Assembly (NCBI GenBank): GCA_023379265.1
Contig: JAMCUI010000001.1
Coordinates: 1 to 44,116, forward strand
Length of the DNA: 44,116 nucleotides
Direction of reading: 5' to 3'
From: Patescibacteria group bacterium
GTDB taxonomy: Bacteria; Patescibacteriota; Microgenomatia; 2-02-FULL-39-11
Part shown: positions 1-8,102 of the stretch, piece by piece
Position numbering within the stretch: the stretch's first letter is position 1
Layout of the letters: each line of letters starts with the position of its first letter
Translations under genes and position numbers: made by a program
Notes under the pieces: generated by a model
What the model saw: the letters and a program-made list of their open reading frames with translations, nothing else
Databases searched by the model: none
What the model was told of the DNA's origin: nothing

Positions 1-1
1 T

Positions 2-364
2 GAAAGTCCGAATTACGTAAGTAAAATAAACATAGTTGGGAAAATAAAAGTGTTTTCTCTGGGGAAGAATTTTGATGTGAAAGATATATTAAATCAGGTT
101 GAAAGATACAACACGGATTATATTTTAGTGGATAGGGAAAGACAGGGAGAAGGAGAGCTCTTGAGTTTTAAGAAAGTAAAAGAATTAAAGATTGGTAAAA
201 AGTTATTTCTGGCAGGAGGATTAAATGCGGAAAATGTCAGAATTGGGATTGAAGAGGTGCATCCATATGCTGTGGATGTGGCCGGGGGAGTGGAAACAGA
301 CCGGGTAAAGAATAAAGAGAAAATTTACAGATTTATAAGAGAGGTAAAAAAGTATGATTTTTAA
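2..364 (+). CDS. trpF: Phosphoribosylanthranilate isomerase, 3' part (TrpF)
   Basis: The reading frame is open from the first bases of the window, so the gene enters from outside; 120 C-terminal residues are visible. TrpF isomerises phosphoribosylanthranilate to CdRP in tryptophan synthesis, a cytosolic (beta/alpha)8 barrel. Seen: an ESPNYV segment, ILVDRE at the place of the usual LLLD strand with the catalytic Asp, LAGGLNAENV and VDVAGGVE (the phosphate-binding loops near the C-terminus), and KIYRFIREVKK at the end. The N-terminal catalytic Cys lies outside the window. The stop codon overlaps the trpB start by 11 bp, which implies translational coupling. A GTG at 50 could be mistaken for the start, but the upstream residues match the family, so this is a truncation by the window edge and not a short gene. 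Confidence 0.9.
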   Translation, partial: ESPNYVSKINIVGKIKVFSLGKNFDVKDILNQVERYNTDYILVDRERQGEGELLSFKKVKELKIGKKLFLAGGLNAENVRIGIEEVHPYAVDVAGGVETDRVKNKEKIYRFIREVKKYDF

Positions 365-515
365 TTTCAAAACTTTATACGATGGTGATACATGTGGTCA
401 TTTTGGCCAATATGGCGGACGGTTTGCACCTAAAGGAATTTTTAGTTTTCAAACCTCATATGACGGTGATCGTAATGGTCATTTTGGCCAATATGGCGGA
501 CGGTTTGCACCTGAG
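354..515 (+). repeat. 81-bp in-frame tandem duplication at the 5' end of trpB
   Basis: Two units, about 354-434 and 435-515. The stretch 396-431 is identical to 477-512, while the flanks have diverged (gatggtgat versus gacggtgat). The unit is 27 codons, so the frame is kept. Confidence 0.85.
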
Positions 516-1682
516 ATGCTTATTCCGGCATTGGAGGAATTGGAGAATGTATATATCAGAGCAAAAAAAGATAGGGAATTTGAAAGAGAGTTTATGTCCT
601 ACCTTACAGGTTTTGCCGGTCGGCCGACACCGCTGACTTTTGCCGCTAACCTGACCAGAAGACTAGGGGGAGCAAAGATTTATCTGAAAAATGAGGGTTT
701 GAATCTGAGTGGTGCACACAAGATTACTCATTGTATTGGTCAGGCAATGCTTGCTAAAAGAATGGGTAAGAAAAGACTTATTGCCGAAACGGGAGCAGGA
801 CAGCACGGGAAAGCTGTGGCAACAGTCGCGGCAAAATTCGGTTTTGAGTGTACTGTTTATATGGGCGAGAGGGATATTGAGCGTCAGAGACCAAATGTCT
901 TTTGGATGCAGCGGTTGGGTGCAAAAGTGAAACCGGTCAGTTTTGGCACAAAGACGCTTAAGGATGCGACTAACGCGGCATTGAAGGACTGGATTACAAA
1001 TGTACACGACAGCCATTATCTTTTGGGCTCTACTGTCGGCCCTCATCCGTTTCCATCAATAAACCGCGACTTCCAATCGGTAGTCGGTATGGAAGTTGAA
1101 GAGCAGGTAAAAAAGATTGAAGGAAAACTGCCCAATTATCTTATTGCCTGTGTGGGTGGCGGAAGCAATTCCATGGGTCTTTTTTACCGCTTCTTGGATA
1201 AGAAAAGTGTCAGACTGGTTGGAGTTGAAGCAGGAGGAAGAGGTGTGAGTAAAAAAGGAGGACATGCCGTCAGATTCTCGGGTGGGAAAAAGGGGGTGGT
1301 TGAGGGATACAAATCAGTATTTCTTCAGGATAGATACGGAAATCTATCACCGACCCACAGCGTGTCAGCAGGGCTTGATTATCCAGGAATTGGGCCGCAG
1401 TTGGCACATCTTAAGAATGAGGGTCGGGTACAGTTTACTTATGCTACAGATAGGGAAGTCTTGGCTGCTTTTAGTTTGCTTGCAAAAACAGAAGGGATTA
1501 TTTGTGCTTTAGAGTCTGCCCATGCTGTGGCTTTTGCTCTAAAACTGGCGCCAACGCTTTCCAAAAACAAAATTATTGTGGTTAACCTTTCCGGAGCAGG
1601 GGATAAGGATATTTTTATAATTGCCGAGGCTCTTAAAGATAAAGAGTGGATAGAGTTTCTGAAAGGTAAAAGTCATTTATGA
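354..1682 (+). CDS. trpB: Tryptophan synthase beta chain with duplicated N-terminal motif
   Basis: TrpB condenses indole with serine using PLP, in complex with TrpA. The protein has 442 residues, somewhat long for the family. PLP lysine K123 lies in GAHKITH, the catalytic Glu in AETGAGQHG (E145), the phosphate-binding GGGSN at 268-272 and the HSVSAGLDYPGIGPQ loop further on, so the core looks active. Oddity: the N-terminal motif GHFGQYGGRFAP occurs twice, at residues 15-26 and 42-53. It is encoded by a 36-bp stretch repeated exactly 81 bp apart. Only the second copy continues into the normal PEMLIPALEELE sequence, so the first is an added 27-residue unit. ATG 354 overlaps the trpF stop and an ATGA overlap joins it to trpA, giving a tight trpFBA operon. 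Confidence 0.96.
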   Translation: MIFNFKTLYDGDTCGHFGQYGGRFAPKGIFSFQTSYDGDRNGHFGQYGGRFAPEMLIPALEELENVYIRAKKDREFEREFMSYLTGFAGRPTPLTFAANLTRRLGGAKIYLKNEGLNLSGAHKITHCIGQAMLAKRMGKKRLIAETGAGQHGKAVATVAAKFGFECTVYMGERDIERQRPNVFWMQRLGAKVKPVSFGTKTLKDATNAALKDWITNVHDSHYLLGSTVGPHPFPSINRDFQSVVGMEVEEQVKKIEGKLPNYLIACVGGGSNSMGLFYRFLDKKSVRLVGVEAGGRGVSKKGGHAVRFSGGKKGVVEGYKSVFLQDRYGNLSPTHSVSAGLDYPGIGPQLAHLKNEGRVQFTYATDREVLAAFSLLAKTEGIICALESAHAVAFALKLAPTLSKNKIIVVNLSGAGDKDIFIIAEALKDKEWIEFLKGKSHL

Positions 1683-2467
1683 ATTTAATTGATTTACAAA
1701 TTAAAAAAATAAAAAGAAATAAACAATTAGGTCTTATGGTTCATGCTGTGGTAGGTTACCCGACGCAAGAAAAGAGTGAAATGCTTATAAGATCATTGAT
1801 CAACCGTAAAGTAGATTTTTTGGAATTACAGATTCCGTTTTCCGACCCCATAGCTGACGGTCCAACAATAGTCCGAGCCTCTGAAAAAGCATTAAAACGA
1901 GGAACAAATACAGATAGCGTTTTGGAATTAATTGGAAAACTTAGAGGAGATATTCATATTCCAGTGATAATAATGGCTTATTACAATAGCATATTGTCAT
2001 ACGGACTAGTGAAGTTTTGCAGAAAGGCAAAAAAGCTGAATATTTCGGGATTGATTGTTCCTGATATGCCGCCTGAAGAAGAAGACAGGGAAAGGTTTAT
2101 TCAGACAAGTTTTGAATACGGATTGTATCCGATTAGGGTGGTATCTCCTTCAAGCAGTAAAAAGAGATTGGAGATAAATACCAGATATGCAAAAGGATTT
2201 ATATATAGCGTCAGTCATTTTGGCGTGACAGGATCTGGGGTAAAAATCGGTAATGATCTGGTTGGATATATTAATGAGGTCAAAAAAACTGTCAGGTTGC
2301 CGATTGCGGTAGGTTTTGGTATAGAAAAAAAGGAACAGGTGGAAAAGCTCAATGATATCGCCGATATAGCAGTTGTGGGAAGCGCAATAATCAGAAATTA
2401 TGAAAAGGGAGGTTTAAATAGATTAAAATTGTTTATTAAAGAGTTGAAAGAGGGTACAATATATTAG
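1679..2467 (+). CDS. trpA: Tryptophan synthase alpha chain
   Basis: TrpA cleaves indole-3-glycerol phosphate to indole and G3P, and indole is channelled to TrpB. The protein has 262 residues, normal for the family. The catalytic pair is present at the standard positions: E49 in FLELQIPFSDP and D60 in PIADGPT. The common ELG is here ELQ, so Gln replaces the usual Gly after the catalytic strand. GFGIEKKEQV and VVGSAIIRN near the C-terminus match the phosphate-binding end of the barrel. The start ATG overlaps the trpB stop in ATGA. It is the last gene of the visible trp operon, and a long hairpin follows the stop codon within 4 nt. Confidence 0.95.
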   Translation: MNLIDLQIKKIKRNKQLGLMVHAVVGYPTQEKSEMLIRSLINRKVDFLELQIPFSDPIADGPTIVRASEKALKRGTNTDSVLELIGKLRGDIHIPVIIMAYYNSILSYGLVKFCRKAKKLNISGLIVPDMPPEEEDRERFIQTSFEYGLYPIRVVSPSSSKKRLEINTRYAKGFIYSVSHFGVTGSGVKIGNDLVGYINEVKKTVRLPIAVGFGIEKKEQVEKLNDIADIAVVGSAIIRNYEKGGLNRLKLFIKELKEGTIY

Positions 2468-2470
2468 ACG

Positions 2471-2500
2471 TCCATTTCTTTGGTCGCTCAAAGAAATGGA
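2471..2500 (+). promoter_or_regulatory. Perfect 12-bp hairpin after trpA
   Basis: TCCATTTCTTTG (2471-2482) pairs completely with CAAAGAAATGGA (2489-2500) around a 6-nt loop. No T-run follows (the next bases are attaaagaaa), so it is a poor intrinsic terminator. It may instead protect the 3' end of the trp mRNA or mark an operon boundary before the TrpRS gene. Confidence 0.6.
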
Positions 2501-2643
2501 ATTAAAGAAAAAGCAGACTGTGCAGATTTTCTTGTTTTTCTAAATTCAGGTAGTCGGGTGGAACCTAACTAGAGTATTCGTGGGTGTCCACACCTTTATT
2601 TTTCGTTAATAAAAACTTCGAAAACACTGCAGAGGTAAATATT
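2501..2643 (+). promoter_or_regulatory. Leader of the TrpRS gene with alternative hairpins and a T-box-like motif
   Basis: GGGTGGAACC at 2556-2565 matches the T-box core GGGUGGNACC. A small hairpin, GGTG/CACC, at 2583-2594 is followed by tttattttt. GTGGA (2558-2562) can instead pair with TCCAC (2587-2591), so two structures exclude each other. Against a tryptophan T-box: the variable base is A, whereas tRNA-Trp normally has a G discriminator and would need C. No F-box (CCGTTA) or full Stem I is evident in the short leader. The region is probably regulatory, but its class is uncertain. Confidence 0.35.
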
Positions 2644-4644
2644 ATGGAAGAGAAAGTACAAAAATACAGTGAAAAGTTGAAAAAACTGGGAATAGAACAT
2701 AAGGTCCTGCCGCATCCTCAGCTTGTATCTGTTGCCAAAGTTCAGGAATATTTGGGATACGGGATGGCGGATGCTGGTTCCACCCTTATCATGAAAGTTG
2801 GAGAAAAGTTTGTTGCCGTCATGCGACGGGGAGACACAAAACTCGACAATAATAAAGTCAAAAAGCACCTAAATGTTTCAAGTTTGCGGATGGCAACAGA
2901 GGAAGAATTTGTAAAAATAACCGATTCGCCTTTAGGAGCAGGCCCAGTTTATATGCCCGATATTGACCTTTATATAGATAATAAGATTTTTGGAAAAGAA
3001 TATATAAATGCCGGTTCAGGTTCACTTTTGTATACGATAAGATATAAGACTGCAGATCTGACTAAAATCCCACGCAGTTTTATGGTTGATTTTACATCTG
3101 ATGGATCGCAGGAAATAAAGTACTCGGGTGATAAATTTTTGGAGACGATCAGTGCCCTTAAAGAGACAAAGATTGAATATGAACTTATAAAGCATCCACC
3201 AATAAAAACGGTAGAAGAGGGGTTGGCGTTTCTGAAGATCAAACCTTCACAGGGAGTGTCCACTTTAATTGCGCGTACAGAAAAAGTGTACGTCTCAATT
3301 CTTCGCCGTGATGACCATAGGATAGATTTGGATAAAGTCAAAAGGGTATTGGATTCAGACAAAATAGGATTATGTCCACCTGATGAAGTGTTAAAGGTCA
3401 CAGGGTGTCAGGTAGGATATGTTTCACCATACAATTCTGAAATGACAACTGTTGCTGATGAAACAATTAGAGATAATGATTATATATATTTGGGTACAGG
3501 CAGTCCGGAATATGATTTGAAGATAAAACCTGCAGATCTTTTTCACTTTACCAGAGCAAAAACTGATGATATCAAGTTGGAAGGTATAGGCAGAACAAGA
3601 TCAAGAATTTTATCAGGGATTACTCCTTCAGGTGACGGAACTCTTCATATAGGAAACTATTTGGGTGCAGTAAAACAATTCATTGAGTTTGCCAAAGCCT
3701 ATGACTGTTTCCTGATGGTGGCGGATCTGCATGCTCTAACTACAATACAGGATAAAGTTGTACTCCAGAGAAATATACAGAATCTAATACTAAATGAGCT
3801 GGCACTTCTGGGTGATTTGACCAATATCGTCTTTTTCCGTCAGTCGGATGTGCCCATGCATGCTGAACTTACTTGGATTTTTAGCAACGTGACTCCTCTG
3901 GGTCTTTTGCGCCGCGCCCATGCTTATAAAGATAAACTGGCAAAGGATGTGATGGAGGATGATATCAACCTGGGACTTTTCAACTATCCTATTCTTATGA
4001 CTTCAGACATTCTTCTTTATAAACCTGATTATGTGCCTGTTGGAAAGGATCAAAAACAACATATAGAAATCTGCCGGGACGTTGCCGGACGGTTTAATAA
4101 AACTTTTAAGGCAAAAGTTTTTCCGCTTCCTGCGCCTTATATTCCTGAAGAAGTGGCGGTTATTATGGGTACTGATGGTAAAAGAAAGATGAGCAAGTCA
4201 TTGGGTAACATTATAAGCATTTTTGATGATGAGAAAGTGATAAAAAGGCAGGTGACGGGGACTTATACGGATCCAACTCGCATTCATCCCACCGACCTTG
4301 GACACGTAGAGGGAAATATGGTTTTTGCCTATCTGAAATATTTTGCAGGTCAGACAGGTGGTTATAAAGGAAAGCAGAAAGAGGAGGCTTACGAAGAACT
4401 GGAAAAGGATTATAAAGCCGGAAAAGTGTCGGATGTGACTGTCAAGGAAGAGTTGTTTAAGGCGCTAATGGTAGAATTTGCGCCGGCCAGAGAAAGGTAT
4501 AGAGAATTAAAATCCAATCCGAATAAAGTAAAAAAGATTCTAAGGGATGGGGCGGAAAAAGCACGGGAAGTGGCCGGTCAGACGATGATGGAAGTGAGGG
4601 AAGCTGTTGGCCTGACCAACCAGTATTCTTTTTTCAAATATTAA
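2644..4644 (+). CDS. trpS: Tryptophanyl-tRNA synthetase with two N-terminal YbaK-like domains
   Basis: The protein has 666 residues, about twice the usual TrpRS length. Residues ~320-666 are a complete class I TrpRS: HIGN at 335-338, the tryptophan/ATP pocket GKDQKQH near 468, and KMSKS at 515-519. Residues ~5-150 and ~165-305 are two related domains of the YbaK/ProRS-INS deacylase type (STLIMKVGEKFVAVMRR and STLIARTEKVYVSILRR at equivalent positions; EEEFVKITDSPLGAG and DEVLKVTGCQVGYV further on). In YbaK the catalytic Lys lies in KTL; both domains here have Ser (S46, S206), so classic deacylase chemistry may be changed. ATG 2644 was chosen because AGAGGT lies 7 nt upstream; an in-frame GTG at 2584 falls in the leader and adds sequence unlike the family. 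It follows the trp operon on the same strand. Confidence 0.93.
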   Translation: MEEKVQKYSEKLKKLGIEHKVLPHPQLVSVAKVQEYLGYGMADAGSTLIMKVGEKFVAVMRRGDTKLDNNKVKKHLNVSSLRMATEEEFVKITDSPLGAGPVYMPDIDLYIDNKIFGKEYINAGSGSLLYTIRYKTADLTKIPRSFMVDFTSDGSQEIKYSGDKFLETISALKETKIEYELIKHPPIKTVEEGLAFLKIKPSQGVSTLIARTEKVYVSILRRDDHRIDLDKVKRVLDSDKIGLCPPDEVLKVTGCQVGYVSPYNSEMTTVADETIRDNDYIYLGTGSPEYDLKIKPADLFHFTRAKTDDIKLEGIGRTRSRILSGITPSGDGTLHIGNYLGAVKQFIEFAKAYDCFLMVADLHALTTIQDKVVLQRNIQNLILNELALLGDLTNIVFFRQSDVPMHAELTWIFSNVTPLGLLRRAHAYKDKLAKDVMEDDINLGLFNYPILMTSDILLYKPDYVPVGKDQKQHIEICRDVAGRFNKTFKAKVFPLPAPYIPEEVAVIMGTDGKRKMSKSLGNIISIFDDEKVIKRQVTGTYTDPTRIHPTDLGHVEGNMVFAYLKYFAGQTGGYKGKQKEEAYEELEKDYKAGKVSDVTVKEELFKALMVEFAPARERYRELKSNPNKVKKILRDGAEKAREVAGQTMMEVREAVGLTNQYSFFKY

Positions 4645-4700
4645 CTGAGTTTGGAAAGTTTTTTTAGAGCTCGCAAGTTGTCTGGTATCTTCAATTGAAG

Positions 4701-4706
4701 TATAAT
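4701..4706 (+). promoter_or_regulatory. TATAAT -10 box, leaderless start of the tRNA-binding gene
   Basis: TATAAT ends 9 nt before ATG 4716 and there is no Shine-Dalgarno. The predicted transcription start falls 2-3 nt from the start codon. Confidence 0.6.
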
Positions 4707-4715
4707 GATTTCCTT

Positions 4716-5054
4716 ATGGTGAAAGACGAGATTTCGTATACCGATTTCCAAAAGCTTGACCTTAGAGTAGGAAAAGTGGTTAAAGCGGAAAGCGTCGAGG
4801 GGTCGCAAAATCTTATCAGGGTGGAGGTGGATTTCGGCACTGATATAGGGAAAAGGAAGATATTTTCAGGTGTAGCCAAATGGTATAAACCAAGTCAGCT
4901 GAAAGGCAAGAAGTTCATTTTTCTGGTAAACCTTGCTCCAAAGCAGATGATGCACGAGCTTTCCTCAGGCATGATTCTTTGTGCCGATTTCGACCAAAAA
5001 GCTGTAATTATACCTGTTCCAAAAAGTATTCCAGAGGGTACCATTGTCCGATGA
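4716..5054 (+). CDS. Small tRNA-binding (OB-fold, Trbp111/CsaA-like) protein
   Basis: The protein has 112 residues. DFQKLDLRVGKVVKAESVEG near the N-terminus, KIFSGVAKWY in the middle, and LVNLAPKQMMHELSSGMIL followed by PVPKSIPEGTIVR match the tRNA-binding OB fold found at the C-terminus of bacterial MetRS and in stand-alone Trbp111 and CsaA. It probably binds the elbow of tRNA as a dimer and may act in trans for a synthetase. It could be a detached MetRS C-terminal domain; no MetRS is in the window. ATG 4716 is preferred over the in-frame TTG 4695, because the -10 box lies between them and the family begins near DFQKLDLRVG. It follows the TrpRS gene, so translation genes cluster here. Confidence 0.88.
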   Translation: MVKDEISYTDFQKLDLRVGKVVKAESVEGSQNLIRVEVDFGTDIGKRKIFSGVAKWYKPSQLKGKKFIFLVNLAPKQMMHELSSGMILCADFDQKAVIIPVPKSIPEGTIVR

Positions 5055-5082
5055 ACATTAATTATTAGTAATGTATATATAA

Positions 5083-6984
5083 ATGCCAAATAGCAAACAA
5101 AATTCATCTCATACTTCAGGAAATAAGAAAAATATCAAGAAAATATTTGAGTTTAAGATAAATCTCACTCCTAGAAATATATTTTTATGGGTGATTATCG
5201 CTTCCATCATATTCCTGATGTTTATATCAGCCCGGGACGTCTCAAACCTTTTTCCTCAGGAACCAATTTCCACACTTATTTCCGATGTCAAAAAGGGAGA
5301 CGTCAAAAAGATTGAGGTAGTGGATACTAAACTCTTAGCCACTTACAAAGACGGGAAAATTTATACCTCATACAAAGAAAGCAATGATTCAATCTACAAG
5401 ATTTTCAGTGACGCAGGGGTCAAACCCGGTTCTGTTGAGGTAGATATAAAGGATACAACAAGTGGCGCCATCTGGATAAATATACTGTCCAACGTATTAC
5501 CTATTGTTCTTATGGTAGGCTTTTTTCTATTCCTTATAAAGCAGGCAAGGGGAGCCCAAGACTCCATTTTTTCATTTGGCCAGTCAAGAGCCAAACTTTT
5601 CAGCAAAGATACGCCCAAGGTTACTTTTGCCGACGTAGCCGGAGTGGATGAAGCCAAACAGGAACTATCGGAAGTGGTAGATTTCCTCCGTTTCCCGCAA
5701 AAATATAGGGCTCTGGGAGCAAGGACGCCTAAAGGACTTCTTCTTGTCGGGCCAAGTGGTACTGGGAAAACTCTTCTGGCTCGCGCTCTAGCCGGAGAGG
5801 CAAACGTACCCTTTTTCTCCATGGCAGGCAGCGAGTTTATGGAGATGTTGGTGGGAGTTGGAGCCTCCCGCGTGCGAGATCTTTTTAATACAGCCAAGAA
5901 AAATGCTCCGGCAATCATATTTATTGACGAGATTGATGCCATAGGCAGAATGCGCTCCACCGGGGTTATGGGCGGCCATGATGAAAGAGAACAAACTCTT
6001 AATCAGATTCTTGTGGAGATGGACGGGTTTACTCCAAATGAGAATGTTGTTGTAATAGCTGCTACAAACAGAGGAGACCTTTTGGACCAGGCGCTCTTGC
6101 GGCCGGGCAGGTTTGATAGGAGAGTAGTGCTTGATCTGCCAGATTGGAAAGGCAGGCAGGAGATACTTAAAATTCATATGAAGGGTAAACCCATTGCCAA
6201 AGATGTGGATTGGGAGACTGTAGCCAAAAGGACCGTCGGTTTTTCAGGAGCAGATCTTGAAAATATGCTCAACGAGGCGGCAATTCAGGCCGCCCGGAAG
6301 AATAAAAAAGAGATAGATATGTCGGACGTTGAGGAAGCCGCAACCCGTGTGAAACTGGGTCCTGAGAAAAGAAGACTGCAAAGCGATCTTGACCGGAAAA
6401 TGACAGCGTACCATGAGGCTGGACATGCGATTGTGACATATGTTATGCCACACATGGATCCAGTTCACCGCATATCCATAGTTTCCCGCGGTATGGCTCT
6501 TGGATTTACTCTCATCCCTCCACAAAGAGACAGGATTCATGAGACCAAGACTCATCTTTTGGAGCAAATTGCCTCCATGCTAGGCGGAAGGGCTGCCGAA
6601 GAGCTTATTTTCAACGAAATGACGACAGGCGCCTCAAACGATATTGACAAAGCTACAAGCCTCGCGCGGGATATGGTTGTTGAGTTTGGCATGTCGAAGC
6701 TTGGTCCTATAAATTTTGGCCCTACAGTTGATGTTACGGAATGGGGCGGTAGATATCTCAATGAAACACACATTTCTCCTCAAATGCAAAGTAAAATTGA
6801 CAATGAGGTAAAGTCGATAATGGATGTTGCTTATAAACAGGCTGAAGCAATACTCAAAAAAACAAAAGATAAACTGGATATTGTTGCTGGAGATTTATTG
6901 AAGAAAGAAACTTTGGAAAAAGAAGACTTTGAAAAGATTATGGATGGGACAAAAAAACTGGCTCTTGCATCTTCCTCTATATAA
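5083..6984 (+). CDS. ftsH: ATP-dependent zinc metalloprotease FtsH
   Basis: Membrane-bound AAA+ protease that degrades misfolded membrane proteins and regulators. The protein has 633 residues. Order: TM1 at about 33-50, an extracytoplasmic domain, TM2 at about 131-153, Walker A GPSGTGKT (223-230), Walker B IIFIDEID (278-285), the second region of homology with RPGRFDRR, and zinc motif HEAGH (444-448) with a downstream Asp-containing helix. Oddity: the pore loop usually reads MFVGVGA with an aromatic Phe, and here it is MLVGVGA (L256), a conservative but notable change at the substrate-gripping residue. The gene starts 28 bp after the tRNA-binding gene, with TATATA just before the ATG and no clear Shine-Dalgarno. 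Confidence 0.97.
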   Translation: MPNSKQNSSHTSGNKKNIKKIFEFKINLTPRNIFLWVIIASIIFLMFISARDVSNLFPQEPISTLISDVKKGDVKKIEVVDTKLLATYKDGKIYTSYKESNDSIYKIFSDAGVKPGSVEVDIKDTTSGAIWINILSNVLPIVLMVGFFLFLIKQARGAQDSIFSFGQSRAKLFSKDTPKVTFADVAGVDEAKQELSEVVDFLRFPQKYRALGARTPKGLLLVGPSGTGKTLLARALAGEANVPFFSMAGSEFMEMLVGVGASRVRDLFNTAKKNAPAIIFIDEIDAIGRMRSTGVMGGHDEREQTLNQILVEMDGFTPNENVVVIAATNRGDLLDQALLRPGRFDRRVVLDLPDWKGRQEILKIHMKGKPIAKDVDWETVAKRTVGFSGADLENMLNEAAIQAARKNKKEIDMSDVEEAATRVKLGPEKRRLQSDLDRKMTAYHEAGHAIVTYVMPHMDPVHRISIVSRGMALGFTLIPPQRDRIHETKTHLLEQIASMLGGRAAEELIFNEMTTGASNDIDKATSLARDMVVEFGMSKLGPINFGPTVDVTEWGGRYLNETHISPQMQSKIDNEVKSIMDVAYKQAEAILKKTKDKLDIVAGDLLKKETLEKEDFEKIMDGTKKLALASSSI

Positions 6985-7041
6985 ATTTCCTTCCACGACT
7001 CTTTAGGACTTTTGAACTCGCATAATTAACCGTAAATGATA

Positions 7042-7047
7042 TACAAT
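7042..7047 (+). promoter_or_regulatory. TACAAT -10 box, probable leaderless start of the exonuclease gene
   Basis: TATACAAT (7040-7047) ends 6 nt before ATG 7054. It overlaps an alternative upstream ATG at 7036, which would then lie in the promoter and outside the mRNA. The same geometry recurs at other genes in this window. Confidence 0.5.
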
Positions 7048-7053
7048 AAGCCC

Positions 7054-8073
7054 ATGTTTGAGACTACAAGTGGTAAAGAAAATGAAGGTGTCAAGCAGGA
7101 AAGAGAAAAGCTTTTGGTAATTATTGACGGACATGCCATACTCCATCGAGCTTTCCATGCCCTGCCGCCTTTGACTAATTCAAAAGGTCAAATAGTAAAT
7201 GCCGTATACGGTTTTATATCAATATTTCTTAAGGTGGTGGAGGATTTACGCCCTACCCATCTGGCGGTAGTTTTTGACAGACCGGCTCCCACTTTCCGCA
7301 AAAAAATGTTTGCCGATTACCAAATACAGAGACCTGAAATGGATAAGGATATGGTACCTCAGATAGAGTTGGTGCATAAGGTGCTTTCAGAAATGGAAAT
7401 TCCTATTTATGAGATGGACGGTTATGAGGCTGATGACCTTATAGGAACAATTGTACAAAGAATAAAGAAAGAACAGGGAACAAATAAACATAACATAAAA
7501 AGCATTATTGTGACTGGGGATCGAGATATTTTACAGTTAGTTGATGAAAATACCAAAGTCTATATGCCACAGAAGGGGTTATCCCAGGCAAAGCTGTATG
7601 GAGAGCAAGAAGTCATCGAAAAATTGGGGATTAAGCCGGGAAAAGTTGTTGAGTATAAAGGTTTAGTGGGGGATGCTAGTGACAATTATCCTGGAGTAGC
7701 GGGGATAGGACCGAAAACTGCGATTAATTTATTGGAGAAGTATGGGACAGTGGAAGGAATATATTCGCATCTGGGACAGATAAAAAGCCAGGCGGTAAAG
7801 GAAAAATTAGAAAAAAACAAAGATGTGGCATTCCTTTCCAAAAAACTGGCGACAATAATGACTGATGTGCCGTTTGAATTTTATGTTGAAAATAACTGCA
7901 TTCCTGATTTTAACAATGCTAAAGTCCGGTGGTTGTTTGAGGAAATGGAGTTTAAGAGCTTGATGTCCCGGTTGGAGGGAAATGGTAGAGAGCAAATAAT
8001 AAATAACAAAGAACAAGGAATAGGGAACAAAAAACAGAAAGACAATGACGTAGGCCAACAGACTCTTTTTTAG
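7054..8073 (+). CDS. Stand-alone 5'-3' exonuclease (DNA polymerase I N-terminal/FEN-like)
   Basis: The protein has 339 residues and contains only the 5' nuclease module of PolA. IDGHAILHRAFHALPP and VFDRPAPTFRK at the N-terminus and the acidic metal-binding segments EMDGYEADDLIGT and VTGDRDILQLVD are visible, as is the helix-hairpin-helix region GDASDNYPGVAGIGPKTA. It should remove RNA primers and repair flaps. After the fold the protein has a low-complexity N/K/Q tail encoded by a 7-bp-period repeat. It ends in QQTLF (335-339), matching the QLxLF-type sliding-clamp binding peptide. ATG 7054 is preferred to ATG 7036 because the latter overlaps the -10 box. No polymerase domain follows, so polA is either split or encoded elsewhere. 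Confidence 0.9.
   Translation: MFETTSGKENEGVKQEREKLLVIIDGHAILHRAFHALPPLTNSKGQIVNAVYGFISIFLKVVEDLRPTHLAVVFDRPAPTFRKKMFADYQIQRPEMDKDMVPQIELVHKVLSEMEIPIYEMDGYEADDLIGTIVQRIKKEQGTNKHNIKSIIVTGDRDILQLVDENTKVYMPQKGLSQAKLYGEQEVIEKLGIKPGKVVEYKGLVGDASDNYPGVAGIGPKTAINLLEKYGTVEGIYSHLGQIKSQAVKEKLEKNKDVAFLSKKLATIMTDVPFEFYVENNCIPDFNNAKVRWLFEEMEFKSLMSRLEGNGREQIINNKEQGIGNKKQKDNDVGQQTLF
7994..8042 (+). repeat. Heptanucleotide-period array in the exonuclease tail
   Basis: Seven consecutive 7-bp units: AAATAAT, AAATAAC, AAAGAAC, AAGGAAT, AGGGAAC, AAAAAAC, AGAAAGA. They encode the NNKEQ-type linker between the nuclease fold and the C-terminal clamp motif. The T-rich stretch just after the stop (8074-8100) looks like the same repeat inverted and could pair with it. 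Confidence 0.75.
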
Positions 8074-8102
8074 TTTTTTATTCTTTGTGATGTTATTTAT
8101 CT

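Noticed and set aside
2584-2643. Upstream GTG start for TrpRS
   Set aside because: It lies in the structured leader, adds residues unlike YbaK, and ATG 2644 has an AGAGGT ribosome site at the right distance.
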